Counted from the stretch's first letter, positions 1 through 9,032 are shown. The stretch is DNA of 64,000 nucleotides from Spirosoma foliorum (GCF_014117325.1 NZ_CP059732.1:4291001-4355000), one strand, 5' to 3'. Notes: generated by a model not told the origin, from the letters alone. Made by a program: numbers and translations.

Positions 1-88
1 CCCAGATACGGAGTTTCTCAGATGCCGTCACACGAACGCGAATAGTGAATTCCCGTTTGTCCGCATCGTCCTTTTGGGGTCGTGCCAT
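1..88 (-). CDS. MobC-like relaxosome accessory protein, N-terminal fragment
   Basis: This short reading frame starts with ATG at 88 on the minus strand and runs off the left edge of the window, so only 29 codons are visible. The translation begins MARPQKDDADKREFTIRVRV and continues TASEKLRIW. This is the usual opening of MobC/ribbon-helix-helix mobilization proteins: MARP, a basic linker, then a beta-strand of the type TIRVRVT followed by an amphipathic helix. Such proteins bind oriT next to the relaxase. The coupling protein and MobF relaxase in this window fit that role. The fragment is too short for a firm family call. Confidence 0.5.
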   Translation of the reverse strand, partial: MARPQKDDADKREFTIRVRVTASEKLRIW

Positions 89-377
89 ACGCGGTAGCGG
101 TTAGAGGGAGGGTTAAGGGAGGGAGCATCCCTGCCCTTACAAGCATGGTTTGGAAACTACAATTACGGAGTTTTTGTAGCTACAAACCACGTCTTGCAAC
201 ACTCATCAATTTCAGGTTCTACAACGTTCGCGATTTGAGTGCTAAGAAGCAAGGCCGCAGCTGATTTTTTTGCTGGTACGGTATTTACACGTTGCTGATG
301 CGAGCAAAAATGCAGGAAATGATTAATTTGCTAGCAAATGCTACAACGCTTCTAAACCCAATCCACAATTTTATAAA

Positions 378-1358
378 ATGAAGATTTTTATAGGCAGTTC
401 AAAAGAGCAATATAATACTCTGGTCGAGATAGCTAATATTGTAGAAAGTAATGGACATATACCAGTTAGATGGGATGAGCCAGGTCTATTCAGGCCCGGC
501 AGCTTTATTTTGAATCGACTTGTTGAAATTGCAAATGATGTTGATGCTTCCATCATAATTTTTGCTGAAGATGATAAAGTATGGTATCGTTATGATATAA
601 CTACACAGCCCAGAGATAATGTTATCTTTGAGCATGGTATATTTACAGGGGTCCTAGGTTCTGAAAATGCTATTATTTTAAAAGTAGGAAGCGCAAAAAT
701 TGCATCAGACTTAGGGGGAATAAATTATATTGATTTCTCTGAAGGCAAAAAACAACGGGGTCATCTTGAACTTATACAGTGGTTAAAAAATTTAAAAAAT
801 AAAAAAAGTTTATCCGAAATAAATCATACGATAAATGATTATTTCTACACACTTGATGATGCGTATAAAACCCATTCCACATTTGTTGATTTGATAGAAA
901 ATGCTAAAAAAGTATATGTTCTTGCTCGCACTGCTGTTAATTTACTCGGAAACTATGATAGAGAAATAATTCAAAGTGTTCGATCAGGAACAGATGTTAG
1001 GCTATTATTCGTTGGCCCAACTTCGGATGCAGTAAAATATATTTATGGGGATGACTCTAGTATTTATTTTAGCAATGCTAAAAAAATGGAATATCACTTA
1101 AAAAGAATTAGGCAAGAAACTGGGAAACAAATAACAGTCAAAACAATTAATCATGCTCCAACTCTAAGTATTATTTATATTAAAAAAAACAATGGGGAAT
1201 CTTTTGTTGTTATTCAATTTTATTTCTTGCATAGCCGAATATCAAGGGATAGACCGATGTTTCGTTTAAATGAAGGAGACATATGGTTTTCTGCATTTAA
1301 AGATGAATTTGACAAATTGTGGTCTAATGCTGATAATTGGTCGTTCAACGAAGATTGA
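378..1358 (+). CDS. TIR-like (CAP12/PF10137 type) nucleotide-binding protein with a C-terminal PLD-like sensor domain
   Basis: A 326-residue protein starting at ATG 378. Residues 1 to about 140 show the pattern of the TIR-like domain of predicted nucleotide-binding proteins (PF10137): an N-terminal strand KIFIGSSKE, the loop WDEPGLFRPGSF, the strand SIIIFAEDD and the motif RDNVIFEHGIF, whose glutamate is the expected NADase catalytic residue. Residues about 150-326 form a second domain (AKKVYVLARTAVNLL, later SGTDVRLLFVGP, ending FDEFDKLW-like) that resembles PLD-superfamily sensor domains found in bacterial immune proteins; I make that assignment from pattern only. The family is known to cleave NAD+ when activated. 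A HIT hydrolase gene follows after 24 bp, so the two probably form an operon. Base composition is much more AT-rich than the neighbouring transfer genes, which suggests separate acquisition. Confidence 0.75.
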   Translation: MKIFIGSSKEQYNTLVEIANIVESNGHIPVRWDEPGLFRPGSFILNRLVEIANDVDASIIIFAEDDKVWYRYDITTQPRDNVIFEHGIFTGVLGSENAIILKVGSAKIASDLGGINYIDFSEGKKQRGHLELIQWLKNLKNKKSLSEINHTINDYFYTLDDAYKTHSTFVDLIENAKKVYVLARTAVNLLGNYDREIIQSVRSGTDVRLLFVGPTSDAVKYIYGDDSSIYFSNAKKMEYHLKRIRQETGKQITVKTINHAPTLSIIYIKKNNGESFVVIQFYFLHSRISRDRPMFRLNEGDIWFSAFKDEFDKLWSNADNWSFNED

Positions 1359-1382
1359 TCATTACACTTACAGAAAATAACT

Positions 1383-1862
1383 ATGATTGACGCAGAAAAA
1401 ATAGAGATATGTCCTTTCTGTAGACTTGACATCTCAGATATTTCGTTTCTTGAAAACGAAAATTTCCTCGTAGTTTATAATATAGCACCTATTTTACCTG
1501 GGCATTCTTTAGTGATACCTAAGAAACATACATTGAGTTTATTTGAACTCAACCAAGAAGAATTAAAGGATTTCATGGTTTTAGGTCAGAAAGCAGGACG
1601 ACTATTATCAAAAGCATTTAATGTAGAATCGTTTAATTGGTCTATTCAAGAGCGTGCTCCTGCTGGTCAAAGCGTTCCTCATCTACACATGCATGTTATA
1701 CCCAGAAAAGAAGGAGATTTATCTGCTCCAGGTGATTGGTACCCAGAGCTTGAAGATAAATTCTATTCAAATCATATTGATAGCTCTGAAAGACCTAAAT
1801 TTAACAGGGAACAGCTAAAATCAATTGCTAAGAAATTGCGTGAGATCGGACAAAACCTTTAA
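1383..1862 (+). CDS. HIT-family nucleotide hydrolase/transferase
   Basis: A 159-residue HIT protein. The N-terminus has a CPFC zinc-type pair, followed by the family strand FLVVYNIAPILPGHSLVIPKKH. The catalytic histidine triad is QSVPHLHMHVIPRK, which fits H-x-H-x-H-x-x. Length and motif order are those of Fhit/HINT-like enzymes acting on dinucleoside polyphosphates or nucleoside phosphoramidates. It starts 24 bp after the TIR-like gene on the same strand and a 7-bp stem hairpin follows its stop, so a two-gene transcription unit is likely. Its role beside an NAD-active domain is unknown; it might process or remove a nucleotide product, but that is inference. Confidence 0.88.
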   Translation: MIDAEKIEICPFCRLDISDISFLENENFLVVYNIAPILPGHSLVIPKKHTLSLFELNQEELKDFMVLGQKAGRLLSKAFNVESFNWSIQERAPAGQSVPHLHMHVIPRKEGDLSAPGDWYPELEDKFYSNHIDSSERPKFNREQLKSIAKKLREIGQNL

Positions 1863-1881
1863 TCCATATTAAAACACTTTC

Positions 1882-1898
1882 CCTAAGCTGTGCTTAGG
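1882..1898 (+). terminator. Hairpin ending the TIR/HIT unit
   Basis: CCTAAGC and GCTTAGG form a perfect 7-bp stem with loop TGT, 20 bp after the HIT stop codon. A second imperfect hairpin with T and A runs follows around 1922-1944. No long T tract follows the first stem directly, so termination efficiency is uncertain. Confidence 0.45.
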
Positions 1899-1983
1899 AA
1901 TAGCTAAGCCTTGTCACAGCCCCTTGTTTTTAGCAAAAAACAGGAGACTGTTTTCATTCAACGCTTTTGTTGACTGTGCCAGA

Positions 1984-2110
1984 TAAGAAAATAGGCTAAC
2001 AAAGTCAGCCTATTTTCTTACGCTCATTGCGAAATCATTCAATCGGCACAGCCGTAAACTGCGCCTGTTGAAGCTTAACCTAACCAGTAACCCTCAATAT
2101 AAGAAATATT
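1984..2110 (-). ncRNA. Candidate structured RNA repeat, copy C (diverged)
   Basis: Read on the minus strand this copy ends in a hairpin with a perfect 14-bp stem (positions 1984-1997 and 2007-2020, loop of 9 nt) carrying the core AGGCTGACTTTGTTAGCCT. Upstream on that strand lie CTTCAA, then GCAGT, then CCGATTGAA, in the same order and at similar spacing as in the two better-conserved copies at 2326-2444 and 25363-25482. Similarity outside the hairpin is weak, so this could be an independent terminator. Confidence 0.35.
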
Positions 2111-2325
2111 TTTAGCCTGGCACCACTGCCATAACAGGCCTGTACAAAAAACGGAATCGCAATGCAGTTCCGTTTTGTATGTTTCCGCAATCGTTCATAA
2201 CCTTTTAGTTGTGCGCTGCACACCTAACCATAAAAGTCTTGACATTGAGTAAATCAATTGAGCTTATAAACGCATTAATGAACCCGTACGTTTAAAGTCA
2301 TACCTGCTTTACACGCTGCGAAAGG

Positions 2326-2444
2326 GAAAAAAGTCGGCCAACAGAGTCAGCCGACTTTCCGTTTCTATCCACACCATTCAGGATCAGAAGTGATAGACTG
2401 CCAACCTTGAAGTCATCCTTGTATAAGGATTGGCGACAAATATA
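2326..2444 (-). ncRNA. Candidate structured RNA repeat, copy A
   Basis: On the minus strand this element runs TATATTTG, a hairpin ATCCTT/AAGGAT (2415-2430), TCAAGGTTGGCAGT, GATCCTGAATGGTGTGGATA, and ends in the hairpin 2330-2358 followed by a T run. The plus-strand element at 25363-25482 has the same blocks in the same order. Where the two differ, both arms of a stem change together (ATCCTT/AAGGAT here, AAACCCC/GGGGTTT there; AAAGTCGGC/GCCGACTTT here, AAAAGTAGGC/GCCTATTTTT there). Compensatory change points to conserved RNA structure. I do not recognise the family. Confidence 0.5.
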
Positions 2445-3080
2445 GCTTTAAAAATAATTTAGGCGGATTGTTTTTCAGCCGCACGTCATGGGTGCGCCGT
2501 GCTTCTGCACTGGCACTGGTGTTATAGCTTTTGTGGATCAGTTGCACAGAGCGGCTATGGCCGCGTGCAATTAGATGACACGCTCTGCCTACTTTTCTGT
2601 CCAGTATTCATCGAGATCGTTGACCCCGCCATACGAATACCCGATTGTGACGATACAAAGTCTCTCCCTCAAATCGTTACAATTAACTGCGTTACGTGAT
2701 GGACCTCATCGTCATAGGGCTGCCAAGCCTCTCGCTTCCGGATCGTCTGCGCAGCTTTGACTGACAACTTCTCCTACTTTAAATCACTGCTCAATTATAA
2801 TTGACAAGCTCCCTAGCGATTGTCCAGGCGGACCAGAAAACCAAACGATTCTTCGACTATACTTCCATTCATGGCCTGTAGAGGCCGTTATGATCTATCT
2901 CGTCTTTGCAATACTTGACGGAAACCATTGGGTTTCAAGGCAAACTGCTTTTCTTTTTTGAGGCAATACTTTTTCAATACGTGTAAAAACCCGTTTCAAA
3001 TACGGGGAAAATCCCGTTGTAGAGCGCGTTTCTTTTTCCGTTTTTGCGGGTTGTTTCCACCCACCTTAACCTCCTCGTTG

Positions 3081-4883
3081 ATGAATCCCGCCCAACCCCA
3101 AATGGTAGACGCACCAAAACCAGCCACAAACGGGTTTGGTGTGACCTCAGATGAAATCAATCAGCTTTTCAATATCACCCCAAGCCCTTCGCTACAGAAT
3201 AGAATTATTCTGTTTCTGGTCGGTCTCTTCCTAACCCCTATCACGTTGGCAGGAGCCTTATTCGGCTATACGCAAGCCTACCTGCGCTTTATGAAGCCGT
3301 TGGCGGAATACCCCCTGCTCTATCCCCTGCGGCCCATCGTTAAGTTTGCGATGGTTGTCTGGGCGATACTGGGTTGGTTCGTCTTGTTTGGGCTTTTGTT
3401 CGTTCTCTGGTTCGTCGCATCACTGATGGGGATGCAGGGCTATGCGTTTCTTGTTTTCATGAGCTTCAATCTGTTTTTTTCACTCGTCGTATTTTTTATT
3501 TTCCGGCGCTGGCAGATTGGTGTTAACAACGAGCTGATCGAAGGCAACCGGTTTGGTACGGCGCGGTTTGCCAGACCCGACGAACTGAATCCGTACCGGC
3601 AAGGCCCAGGCATTTATATCGGAGGTGGATTTGTCTTCAAAGATAAAGGGCACATTCTAACAGTTGCCGGTACACGGGGTGGCAAAGGCACGAATTTAAT
3701 TATTCCGAACTTGCTCGGTCTTGGTGGCTATACCGGATCCTGGGTCGTCATTGACCCGAAAGGTGAGAATGCCGCAATCACAGCGCGGTATCAACGCGAG
3801 AGCGGACGACAGGTTGTTATTCTTAATCCGTGGGGTCTGCTGGAAGACCATATCGGCGAAGCGGAATCGTATAATCCATTAGACATACTGGCCGATACCA
3901 GCAGCATTCACTTAGTTGATGATGCGCACATGATCGCAGAAATGCTCGTCCCAGTCGAGCGCGACGATAAGAACCGCTTCTTCACCGATACAGCGCGTTC
4001 AGTCGTTACTGGTCTCATCATGCAAATTGCCACCACGCAGGAAGGCGATGATCGAACCCTTACTACGCTGTGGCGATGGGCACGATTGGCAGGTGATGAT
4101 TGGGATGAATTGATCGCCCGTATGCGGCTCAATAATGATCCAGTCAACGGAGAAATCATCCGCAATGCCGGCAATGAAATCGTCAAATTGATGGAAGCTG
4201 GTGAAGAGACATTTGGTAGTATTCTCTCTTCTGTCTTACAGGCAACAGATTTTCTCAAAAGTCCATCACTGCAAAAGGCATTACGCTCTGGCTATGATCC
4301 AGCCACCTTATCGGAAGGCGATACAGCACTCTATATCATCATCCCCGCCGACAAATTACAAAGTCATGCACGGTGGCTGCGGCTCATGGCCACAACGACA
4401 TTACGGGCCGTTGTCAGAAACCCGAATAAGCGTGTAACTTTTTTACTCGATGAATTTGCAGCTTTGGGCTACTTACCTGAAATTGAGACCGCATTAAGCA
4501 CCTATGCCGGATTTGAAATCACTATTTGGCCGATCTTGCAATCACTCATTCAGCTACAGGGTTTATATGGTGAGAATTGGGAAACATTCACGGCAAACAC
4601 CGCTATTCGGCAGTTCTTTACCATCAACGACAATTTTACCGCAAACTATGTGAGTGCGGCTATTGGTCAAACCTCACATGTGATTACAACACGTAACTGG
4701 TTTGGTGTTCAAGATGCTAATGCCAATCAAAGGCCGCTTGTAACACCGGATGAAGTACGGCGTGGTTCGGCTGAAAATATTTTTGCTTTTCTGGGTGGTA
4801 ACCCACCGACAACGTTCTCCAAAAGGGCTTATTATAAAATACCTGAAATACTGAATAGAGCAGATGATAATCCATATTATTAG
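3081..4883 (+). CDS. Type IV coupling protein, VirD4/TraG family
   Basis: The ATPase that brings the relaxase-DNA complex to a type IV secretion channel. The frame is open from 2928, but residues before the ATG at 3081 (MNPAQPQM) are low-quality and Cys/Phe/Arg-rich, so 3081 is preferred (600 codons). Hydrophobic segments lie near residues 30-140, as expected for the N-terminal membrane anchor. Walker A is GTRGGKGTN near residue 197 and Walker B is TFLLDEFAALG near residue 451. GWFV-type spans and the C-terminal ATPase core match TraG/TraD proteins. No mating-pore genes are seen in the window, so the element may be mobilizable rather than self-transmissible, or the pore genes may lie outside. 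A perfect 11-bp hairpin follows at 4932-4960. Confidence 0.93.
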   Translation: MNPAQPQMVDAPKPATNGFGVTSDEINQLFNITPSPSLQNRIILFLVGLFLTPITLAGALFGYTQAYLRFMKPLAEYPLLYPLRPIVKFAMVVWAILGWFVLFGLLFVLWFVASLMGMQGYAFLVFMSFNLFFSLVVFFIFRRWQIGVNNELIEGNRFGTARFARPDELNPYRQGPGIYIGGGFVFKDKGHILTVAGTRGGKGTNLIIPNLLGLGGYTGSWVVIDPKGENAAITARYQRESGRQVVILNPWGLLEDHIGEAESYNPLDILADTSSIHLVDDAHMIAEMLVPVERDDKNRFFTDTARSVVTGLIMQIATTQEGDDRTLTTLWRWARLAGDDWDELIARMRLNNDPVNGEIIRNAGNEIVKLMEAGEETFGSILSSVLQATDFLKSPSLQKALRSGYDPATLSEGDTALYIIIPADKLQSHARWLRLMATTTLRAVVRNPNKRVTFLLDEFAALGYLPEIETALSTYAGFEITIWPILQSLIQLQGLYGENWETFTANTAIRQFFTINDNFTANYVSAAIGQTSHVITTRNWFGVQDANANQRPLVTPDEVRRGSAENIFAFLGGNPPTTFSKRAYYKIPEILNRADDNPYY

Positions 4884-4931
4884 AAGTCAATGATTTTTCA
4901 AAAGCAATGTGAACTTTTTAGGATTTATATA

Positions 4932-4960
4932 TGATATATAGCCGAAAGAGCTATATATCA
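4932..4960 (+). terminator. Hairpin after the coupling-protein gene
   Basis: TGATATATAGC and GCTATATATCA form an 11-bp perfect stem around the loop CGAAAGA, about 50 bp after the stop codon at 4883. It lies between genes of different base composition. There is no long T tract. Confidence 0.5.
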
Positions 4961-5045
4961 AGAATTTGCAAGAAAATACATCTTAAATTTGCCAAGATGA
5001 AGAACGTATAGCAATTCCTATTTCAATTAAATACAACTTATAATA

Positions 5046-5789
5046 ATGGCTTTAACAGCGTCTTCTAAACGGATGAAAAACGACTTAATGAACATAGTAC
5101 AATTAAAGAGTATAATGTCTAAAAAAACATCAAATGATTTCTCTTGCCTGAGTAATTGCCTTTTACCAGAGATAAGCCAACCCTCATCTTTGATAAATAT
5201 ACTAGAATCTATAATGTGTGAGGAAAAGGAATTAGATCGAGTTGCCAAAAGTAGTTTTATACATAATTTAGGATTTATAAGAGTAAACATTATTGGATGG
5301 GATGTATCATCTTATATGCTCAAGCTGCATATATGGAATTTACCCAAAATCAACATTGATATAAAGAATGGCAATGAGTTTACAATCCATAATCACTTGT
5401 ATGATTTTTCCTCAAGTATTATTACAGGATGTTTAAATTTTGATATATATTCCGAAAGCGACAATGGAATTTCAATGGAAAAATATATTAACCCGTTAAA
5501 GGAAGACGAATATATCTTTGAATATATTGGCACCAGAGCATTAAAGAAGCAATTGCAAGTTAATTTAAGTTCAGGAAGCCAATATTTACTCGATCATCAG
5601 ACATTACATTTTGTATCAGCGCCACCAAATATATGCACATCAACTTTATGCCTACAAAGTCCAATATGCCAAAGAGAAACCTTAATTTATTCACAAAATA
5701 AATTAAGGGAAAGCTTACCGAAGTCGGTTAGATTTAATTCATCTAGCCTAAAAACAGTTATAAAAAATTACTTAAAAGTATTAGAATAA
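5046..5789 (+). CDS. Cupin-like protein, unknown function
   Basis: A 247-residue protein whose stop codon is directly followed by the next start (5790), so the pair is translationally linked. The middle has LKLHIWNLP, then IHNHLYDFSSSIITGCLNFDIY, a pattern like the first cupin motif (H-x-H followed by a strand and a G turn). Near residue 190, LLDHQTLHFVSAP looks like a second motif. This would give a metal-binding beta-barrel, but the call is by pattern alone. Very AT-rich, like the next two genes. With the HD protein and the membrane protein downstream it forms a three-gene cassette inside the transfer region; a defence or signalling role is inference. Confidence 0.5.
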   Translation: MALTASSKRMKNDLMNIVQLKSIMSKKTSNDFSCLSNCLLPEISQPSSLINILESIMCEEKELDRVAKSSFIHNLGFIRVNIIGWDVSSYMLKLHIWNLPKINIDIKNGNEFTIHNHLYDFSSSIITGCLNFDIYSESDNGISMEKYINPLKEDEYIFEYIGTRALKKQLQVNLSSGSQYLLDHQTLHFVSAPPNICTSTLCLQSPICQRETLIYSQNKLRESLPKSVRFNSSSLKTVIKNYLKVLE

Positions 5790-6407
5790 ATGCGAAAAGA
5801 TGAACTTATAATTCACATCAAAGAGGAAGTTGAACAAATATATAAATCAAGTGATGTAAGCCTCCCTTATCATGGATGGAAGCACATAATTTTTGTTTAC
5901 ACCAAAGCGAGAGATTTTGCTATAGAATTAAATGCAGATTTATTTTTCGTCTCAATTGCTGCGTTAACGCATGATATGAATTATTTGATTAACGTAAAAT
6001 CAAAGCCTAGCGAAGGGCAACAAATGAGAAGAGCGTTATTCAAGAAATATAAAATAAAATCTACTGACATCAGTAGGATAGAGGAAATAATTTTTGAAGC
6101 AGATACAAGCTATCGTCACGAAAATATATCAAGCGATGCAAAAGCGCTTAGCGATGCCGATACTCTATTTAAATCTCTACCTATTACTCCTATTCTATTT
6201 GCCAAGCAATACTGTATAGAGCAAGATATAACTATTCATGATACTGCAATAAAAATCATTAAATATCAAATTCCACTAATGGAAAAGGGAATATATTTTT
6301 ATAGTGATTCAGCAAAAAAATACATTAATTGGGCGCAAGCAAATTTATCACTTTGGCAGAATATACTTGATTATTACGGCAGCGAAGGGGAAGTATTTTC
6401 TCTATAA
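5790..6407 (+). CDS. HD-domain phosphohydrolase
   Basis: A 205-residue protein with the metal-binding pattern of HD phosphohydrolases: H in YHGWKHI near residue 29, HD in AALTHDMNYL near residue 60, a segment IEEIIFEADTSYRHE, and D in ALSDADTLFKSLP near residue 120. This spacing fits YfbR/HD superfamily enzymes that remove phosphates from nucleotides or cyclic nucleotides. Its ATG follows the previous stop with no gap and 29 bp separate it from the membrane-protein gene downstream. The substrate cannot be read from the sequence. HD proteins next to membrane effectors occur in phage-defence cassettes, but this combination is not one I can name. Confidence 0.72.
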   Translation: MRKDELIIHIKEEVEQIYKSSDVSLPYHGWKHIIFVYTKARDFAIELNADLFFVSIAALTHDMNYLINVKSKPSEGQQMRRALFKKYKIKSTDISRIEEIIFEADTSYRHENISSDAKALSDADTLFKSLPITPILFAKQYCIEQDITIHDTAIKIIKYQIPLMEKGIYFYSDSAKKYINWAQANLSLWQNILDYYGSEGEVFSL

Positions 6408-6436
6408 AAAATAAATCTTTATAAAATATATAATTT

Positions 6437-7420
6437 ATGTTTGACTTAGGCAATTTGAAAACATCAACGGCAAGAAGGGTATTCTTGTTTGTATCTATAT
6501 TAATTTTTATCATAGAAATAATTGCACTAGTGCTAACACATGAGCATTATAAAAATGTACCAGAGCCGTACTCCTCTATTGTAAAGGAAGTTCTAATTAA
6601 TTTGGTAGCTGCTACCATTTCAGCTGTGATACTTCTATCTATATTAATTTATTTAATACCTATTGAAAGGCATGTAGGCAGTATAGAAGCCCTTGATTCG
6701 CGAGCGACAAAATCTCTTCATAATCAAACTCTGAAAACAACCCATTTTTGGCTCCACAATGGACATTTTGGACGATGGGTTCGTACGGAAGCTATGCCTT
6801 ATTTAGCAACTTTATCAAAAGAAAACGGTATTACTACAGAGATAAAATTAATTATTTTAAATCCAACTGATAACGATGTTTGTACTTTATATATGAGGTA
6901 TAGAAAGCAAATCTCCCATATAGATATTGAAATTGACAATGTAAGGGACGTTCAAGCAGAGCTTTTTGCAACCATACTAGTAGCACAACGTTATAATCAA
7001 GCCACTGATCATGATCTAGTCGTAAAAATTTATTTAAATTCTCAGTTTAACTTAGTAAGAGAAGATATTAATGAAAGTGTAGTATTTAGAACTCAAGTAG
7101 ATCCAAAATGTTCGGCAGTAGTGTACTACAATAAAGATAGAGAACATGACGTATCTGAATTTTATTACAATGCAAAGAAAAACTTCAATTTTACAGCTAA
7201 GTTTTGCCAGCGCGTACCATTCGAGCCTCCCGTTCCAATGGGCGAATTAACTGTAGAAAATGTTAAAACATATTTAAATTCAATAAATCTTCTAAGTAAC
7301 TGCGATAGTGATGATGATTTCATTAAAAAGGTCATTAAGAAAGCACATTCAACTTATAATCCTTACGAGTCTCAAAACTTCTTTGGTAAATCAAAAAGGA
7401 AAATAGATGATTTTGGATAG
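6437..7420 (+). CDS. Membrane protein with two N-terminal TM helices and a soluble C-terminal domain
   Basis: A 327-residue protein. Residues about 14-34 (VFLFVSILIFIIEIIALVL) and 50-74 (VLINLVAATISAVILLSILI) are two membrane helices. The remaining roughly 250 residues are soluble, with strands such as EIKLIILNPTDNDVCTLYM and DLVVKIYLN followed by TQVDPKCSAVVYYN. That resembles the PLD-like sensor layout seen in the TIR-like protein at 378, but no family is recognised with confidence. Last gene of the 5046-7420 cassette; a membrane-acting effector is one possibility. The stop is followed by AT-rich DNA. Confidence 0.55.
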   Translation: MFDLGNLKTSTARRVFLFVSILIFIIEIIALVLTHEHYKNVPEPYSSIVKEVLINLVAATISAVILLSILIYLIPIERHVGSIEALDSRATKSLHNQTLKTTHFWLHNGHFGRWVRTEAMPYLATLSKENGITTEIKLIILNPTDNDVCTLYMRYRKQISHIDIEIDNVRDVQAELFATILVAQRYNQATDHDLVVKIYLNSQFNLVREDINESVVFRTQVDPKCSAVVYYNKDREHDVSEFYYNAKKNFNFTAKFCQRVPFEPPVPMGELTVENVKTYLNSINLLSNCDSDDDFIKKVIKKAHSTYNPYESQNFFGKSKRKIDDFG

Positions 7421-7481
7421 AACCATTGATTGAAGCTGTCAATTACGCCAATGAAAGGATATTAATTTCCTATGCGTTAAA

Positions 7482-7751
7482 TTAAAAGCTCAGTTTATTG
7501 CTTTTTGAACTTTTAGTTGCACTATTATTTATTGTTTTTTTGTTAACTGTAATTGTGTCTTTATTAATTAAGTATTTTGAATTCTTTGTATTTACAATAT
7601 GATCATCCAATAAATCAATCTTGTTTATTCCTCTATGTTCCAAATTCAAAATTGTGTTGAATAGAAAAGCAGTAGCAATAAAGCATGCACTCTTTAATAG
7701 TAAAAAATTTCTCTCAAATTGATTTCTTTTAAATATATCATTCATTGACAT
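7482..7751 (-). CDS. Possible small membrane protein
   Basis: An 89-codon frame with one hydrophobic segment near residues 16-36 (LLLKSACFIATAFLFNTILN) and a hydrophilic Asn/Lys/Ser-rich C-terminus. It lies opposite to the neighbouring cassette in very AT-rich DNA. There are no homologous motifs and the ribosome site is not evident. It may be a chance frame. Confidence 0.3.
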   Translation of the reverse strand: MSMNDIFKRNQFERNFLLLKSACFIATAFLFNTILNLEHRGINKIDLLDDHIVNTKNSKYLINKDTITVNKKTINNSATKSSKSNKLSF

Positions 7752-8119
7752 CTCCAGAACTTAATCTTAAATTATCTTGCCTAGAGGTTACGCAAATGTC
7801 AACATTTTATATAATATAAAAGATCTAATATTCATTAAGGCTAAATAGAATATTCTGTATACATAATGTGCACCTGAGCCATTTTGATTACTATTAAAAA
7901 ACTCTTCTTATAGTTAACTATTGCACTGAATAGGGAAGATGTCTGACGGGTTTTCTTTAATAGTAACATACTTTAGACGTTGGTTGTTACCTATCACAGA
8001 TGACCTGTATGGTAGTCTGTGTATTCTGACGCTATTATCAATCGGCTATTAATTTGACTATCAAAAATACCTTTACTGATGCACGAATTAGCCCATAAAG
8101 ATTGTTAAAACCAGATAGA
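7752..8119. other. AT-rich spacer without a gene
   Basis: No coding frame, hairpin or repeat of note was seen between the possible small membrane protein and the end hairpin of the IS200/IS605 relic. Confidence 0.5.
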
Positions 8120-8646
8120 AACCCACGGGTGAACCCGTGGTTCTATGGCTTTGCCGCCTGATCTTTGCAGGATCAGGCCGTTACAGCTCCTGACGGAGCT
8201 GACCTTCATCCTGTTGTTGTCCTTGATGTTCAACATAGCGTTTCACAGTTGCTTCATCCACCCCACGCTGCTGACGAAGTAACCCGGCGACCAGACGATG
8301 TTTTCCTTCTAGTACACTTTGGACAGCCACGTAAATTTTTTCCGCAACCGCGACGACGATTGGCTTTTTAACTGTCCGATCACGTCTGCTATCGCATATT
8401 TAGGCGGCATCACCATCACCATATGGACGTGATCGGACTCAAACCCGATCGTCTCCAACTCCACGGCTGGCAAACTTCGCAGAAGCCCAGCAACAGTTTA
8501 TGGAGATACACACGGATACCAGGCTTCAGGACCCGCCGCCGGTATTTACAAATCCAAACAACATGATATTGCAACCAATACGCACTGTGCCCTGATAACC
8601 GAACTTCCATGCAAACCAGCATACTGAGCGCGGGCTCATTATCCAC
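8120..8646 (-). pseudogene. tnpA: IS200/IS605-type TnpA relic with end hairpin
   Basis: Reading the minus strand, the start of a Y1 transposase is recognisable (HSAYWLQYHVVWICKYRRRVL) up to about 8460. The frame then shifts and continues with SDHVHMVMVMPPKYA, whose H-x-H is the Y1 metal-binding pair, then RKKFTWLSKVY, an in-frame TAG, KENIVWSPGYFVSSVG, another frameshift and DEATVKRYVEHQGQQ. At least two frameshifts and one stop make it inactive. At 8120-8142 an imperfect hairpin AACCCACGGGT/ACCCGTGGTT matches the subterminal hairpins of this IS group and marks one end. The other end is not obvious. Confidence 0.8.
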
Positions 8647-8685
8647 GGCTTTAGTCTTTGTATTCTGCCTCCGGCCGCATAAAAT

Positions 8686-8721
8686 ACAGAGAAATACGGG
8701 AAATTTCCCGTATTTCTCTGT
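8686..8721. repeat. Perfect 36-bp palindrome
   Basis: Two 18-base arms (starting ACAGAGAAATACGGGAAA) meet with no loop. It sits about 40 bp beyond the start of the TnpA relic. It could be a terminator, a protein-binding site or the stem of an IS end. T runs are short. Confidence 0.75.
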
Positions 8722-9032
8722 GCCTTTGATCTATATATTTGAATAATCTTAGCCGCATTTCCGCCTTTTAAAGGTAGCCCATATTTACAAGATGGACTAC
8801 CACGTCAGGATTAGGCAGTATTCTGAGTCAGTTCAAGGATTTGCGCATCATAAGAGACGCTAGCAGGCTGTACATAGCTCTGCTTAGCTCAGCATATATC
8901 GTCGATTGAGTCATCATTACGAGAAGACCAGTTCCTGGGCAGAAGCCTTCATTCGGATGGCGTATACAGATTTGATTCTTATAAGAAATTGAAAAAGCTA
9001 TTTCCAAATACAATCTTAATCTAATTATTTAT
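8722..9032. other. Gene-free spacer
   Basis: Nothing beyond a possible promoter region for the haloperoxidase-like gene was seen. A 61-codon frame on the minus strand has no support. Confidence 0.45.

Larger units (their letters stand above)
1863..3080. other. 1.2-kb non-coding, hairpin-rich stretch
   Basis: No convincing gene was seen. Short frames at 2499-2760 lack family signals, codon bias and a supported start. The stretch holds several strong stem-loops: 1984-2020 (perfect 14-bp stem), 2148-2176 (AAAACGGAA/TTCCGTTTT), 2330-2358 (9-bp stem) and 2415-2430. Two of these belong to the repeated structured element annotated separately. The region could contain the transfer origin or a replication control region, but no nic site or iteron set could be recognised. 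Confidence 0.6.

Noticed and set aside
2499..2760. Two overlapping short frames of 60-66 codons
   Set aside because: No family resemblance, poor start context, in a hairpin-rich non-coding stretch.
3908..4258. 116-codon frame opposite the coupling-protein gene
   Set aside because: Shadow of a well-supported gene in another frame.
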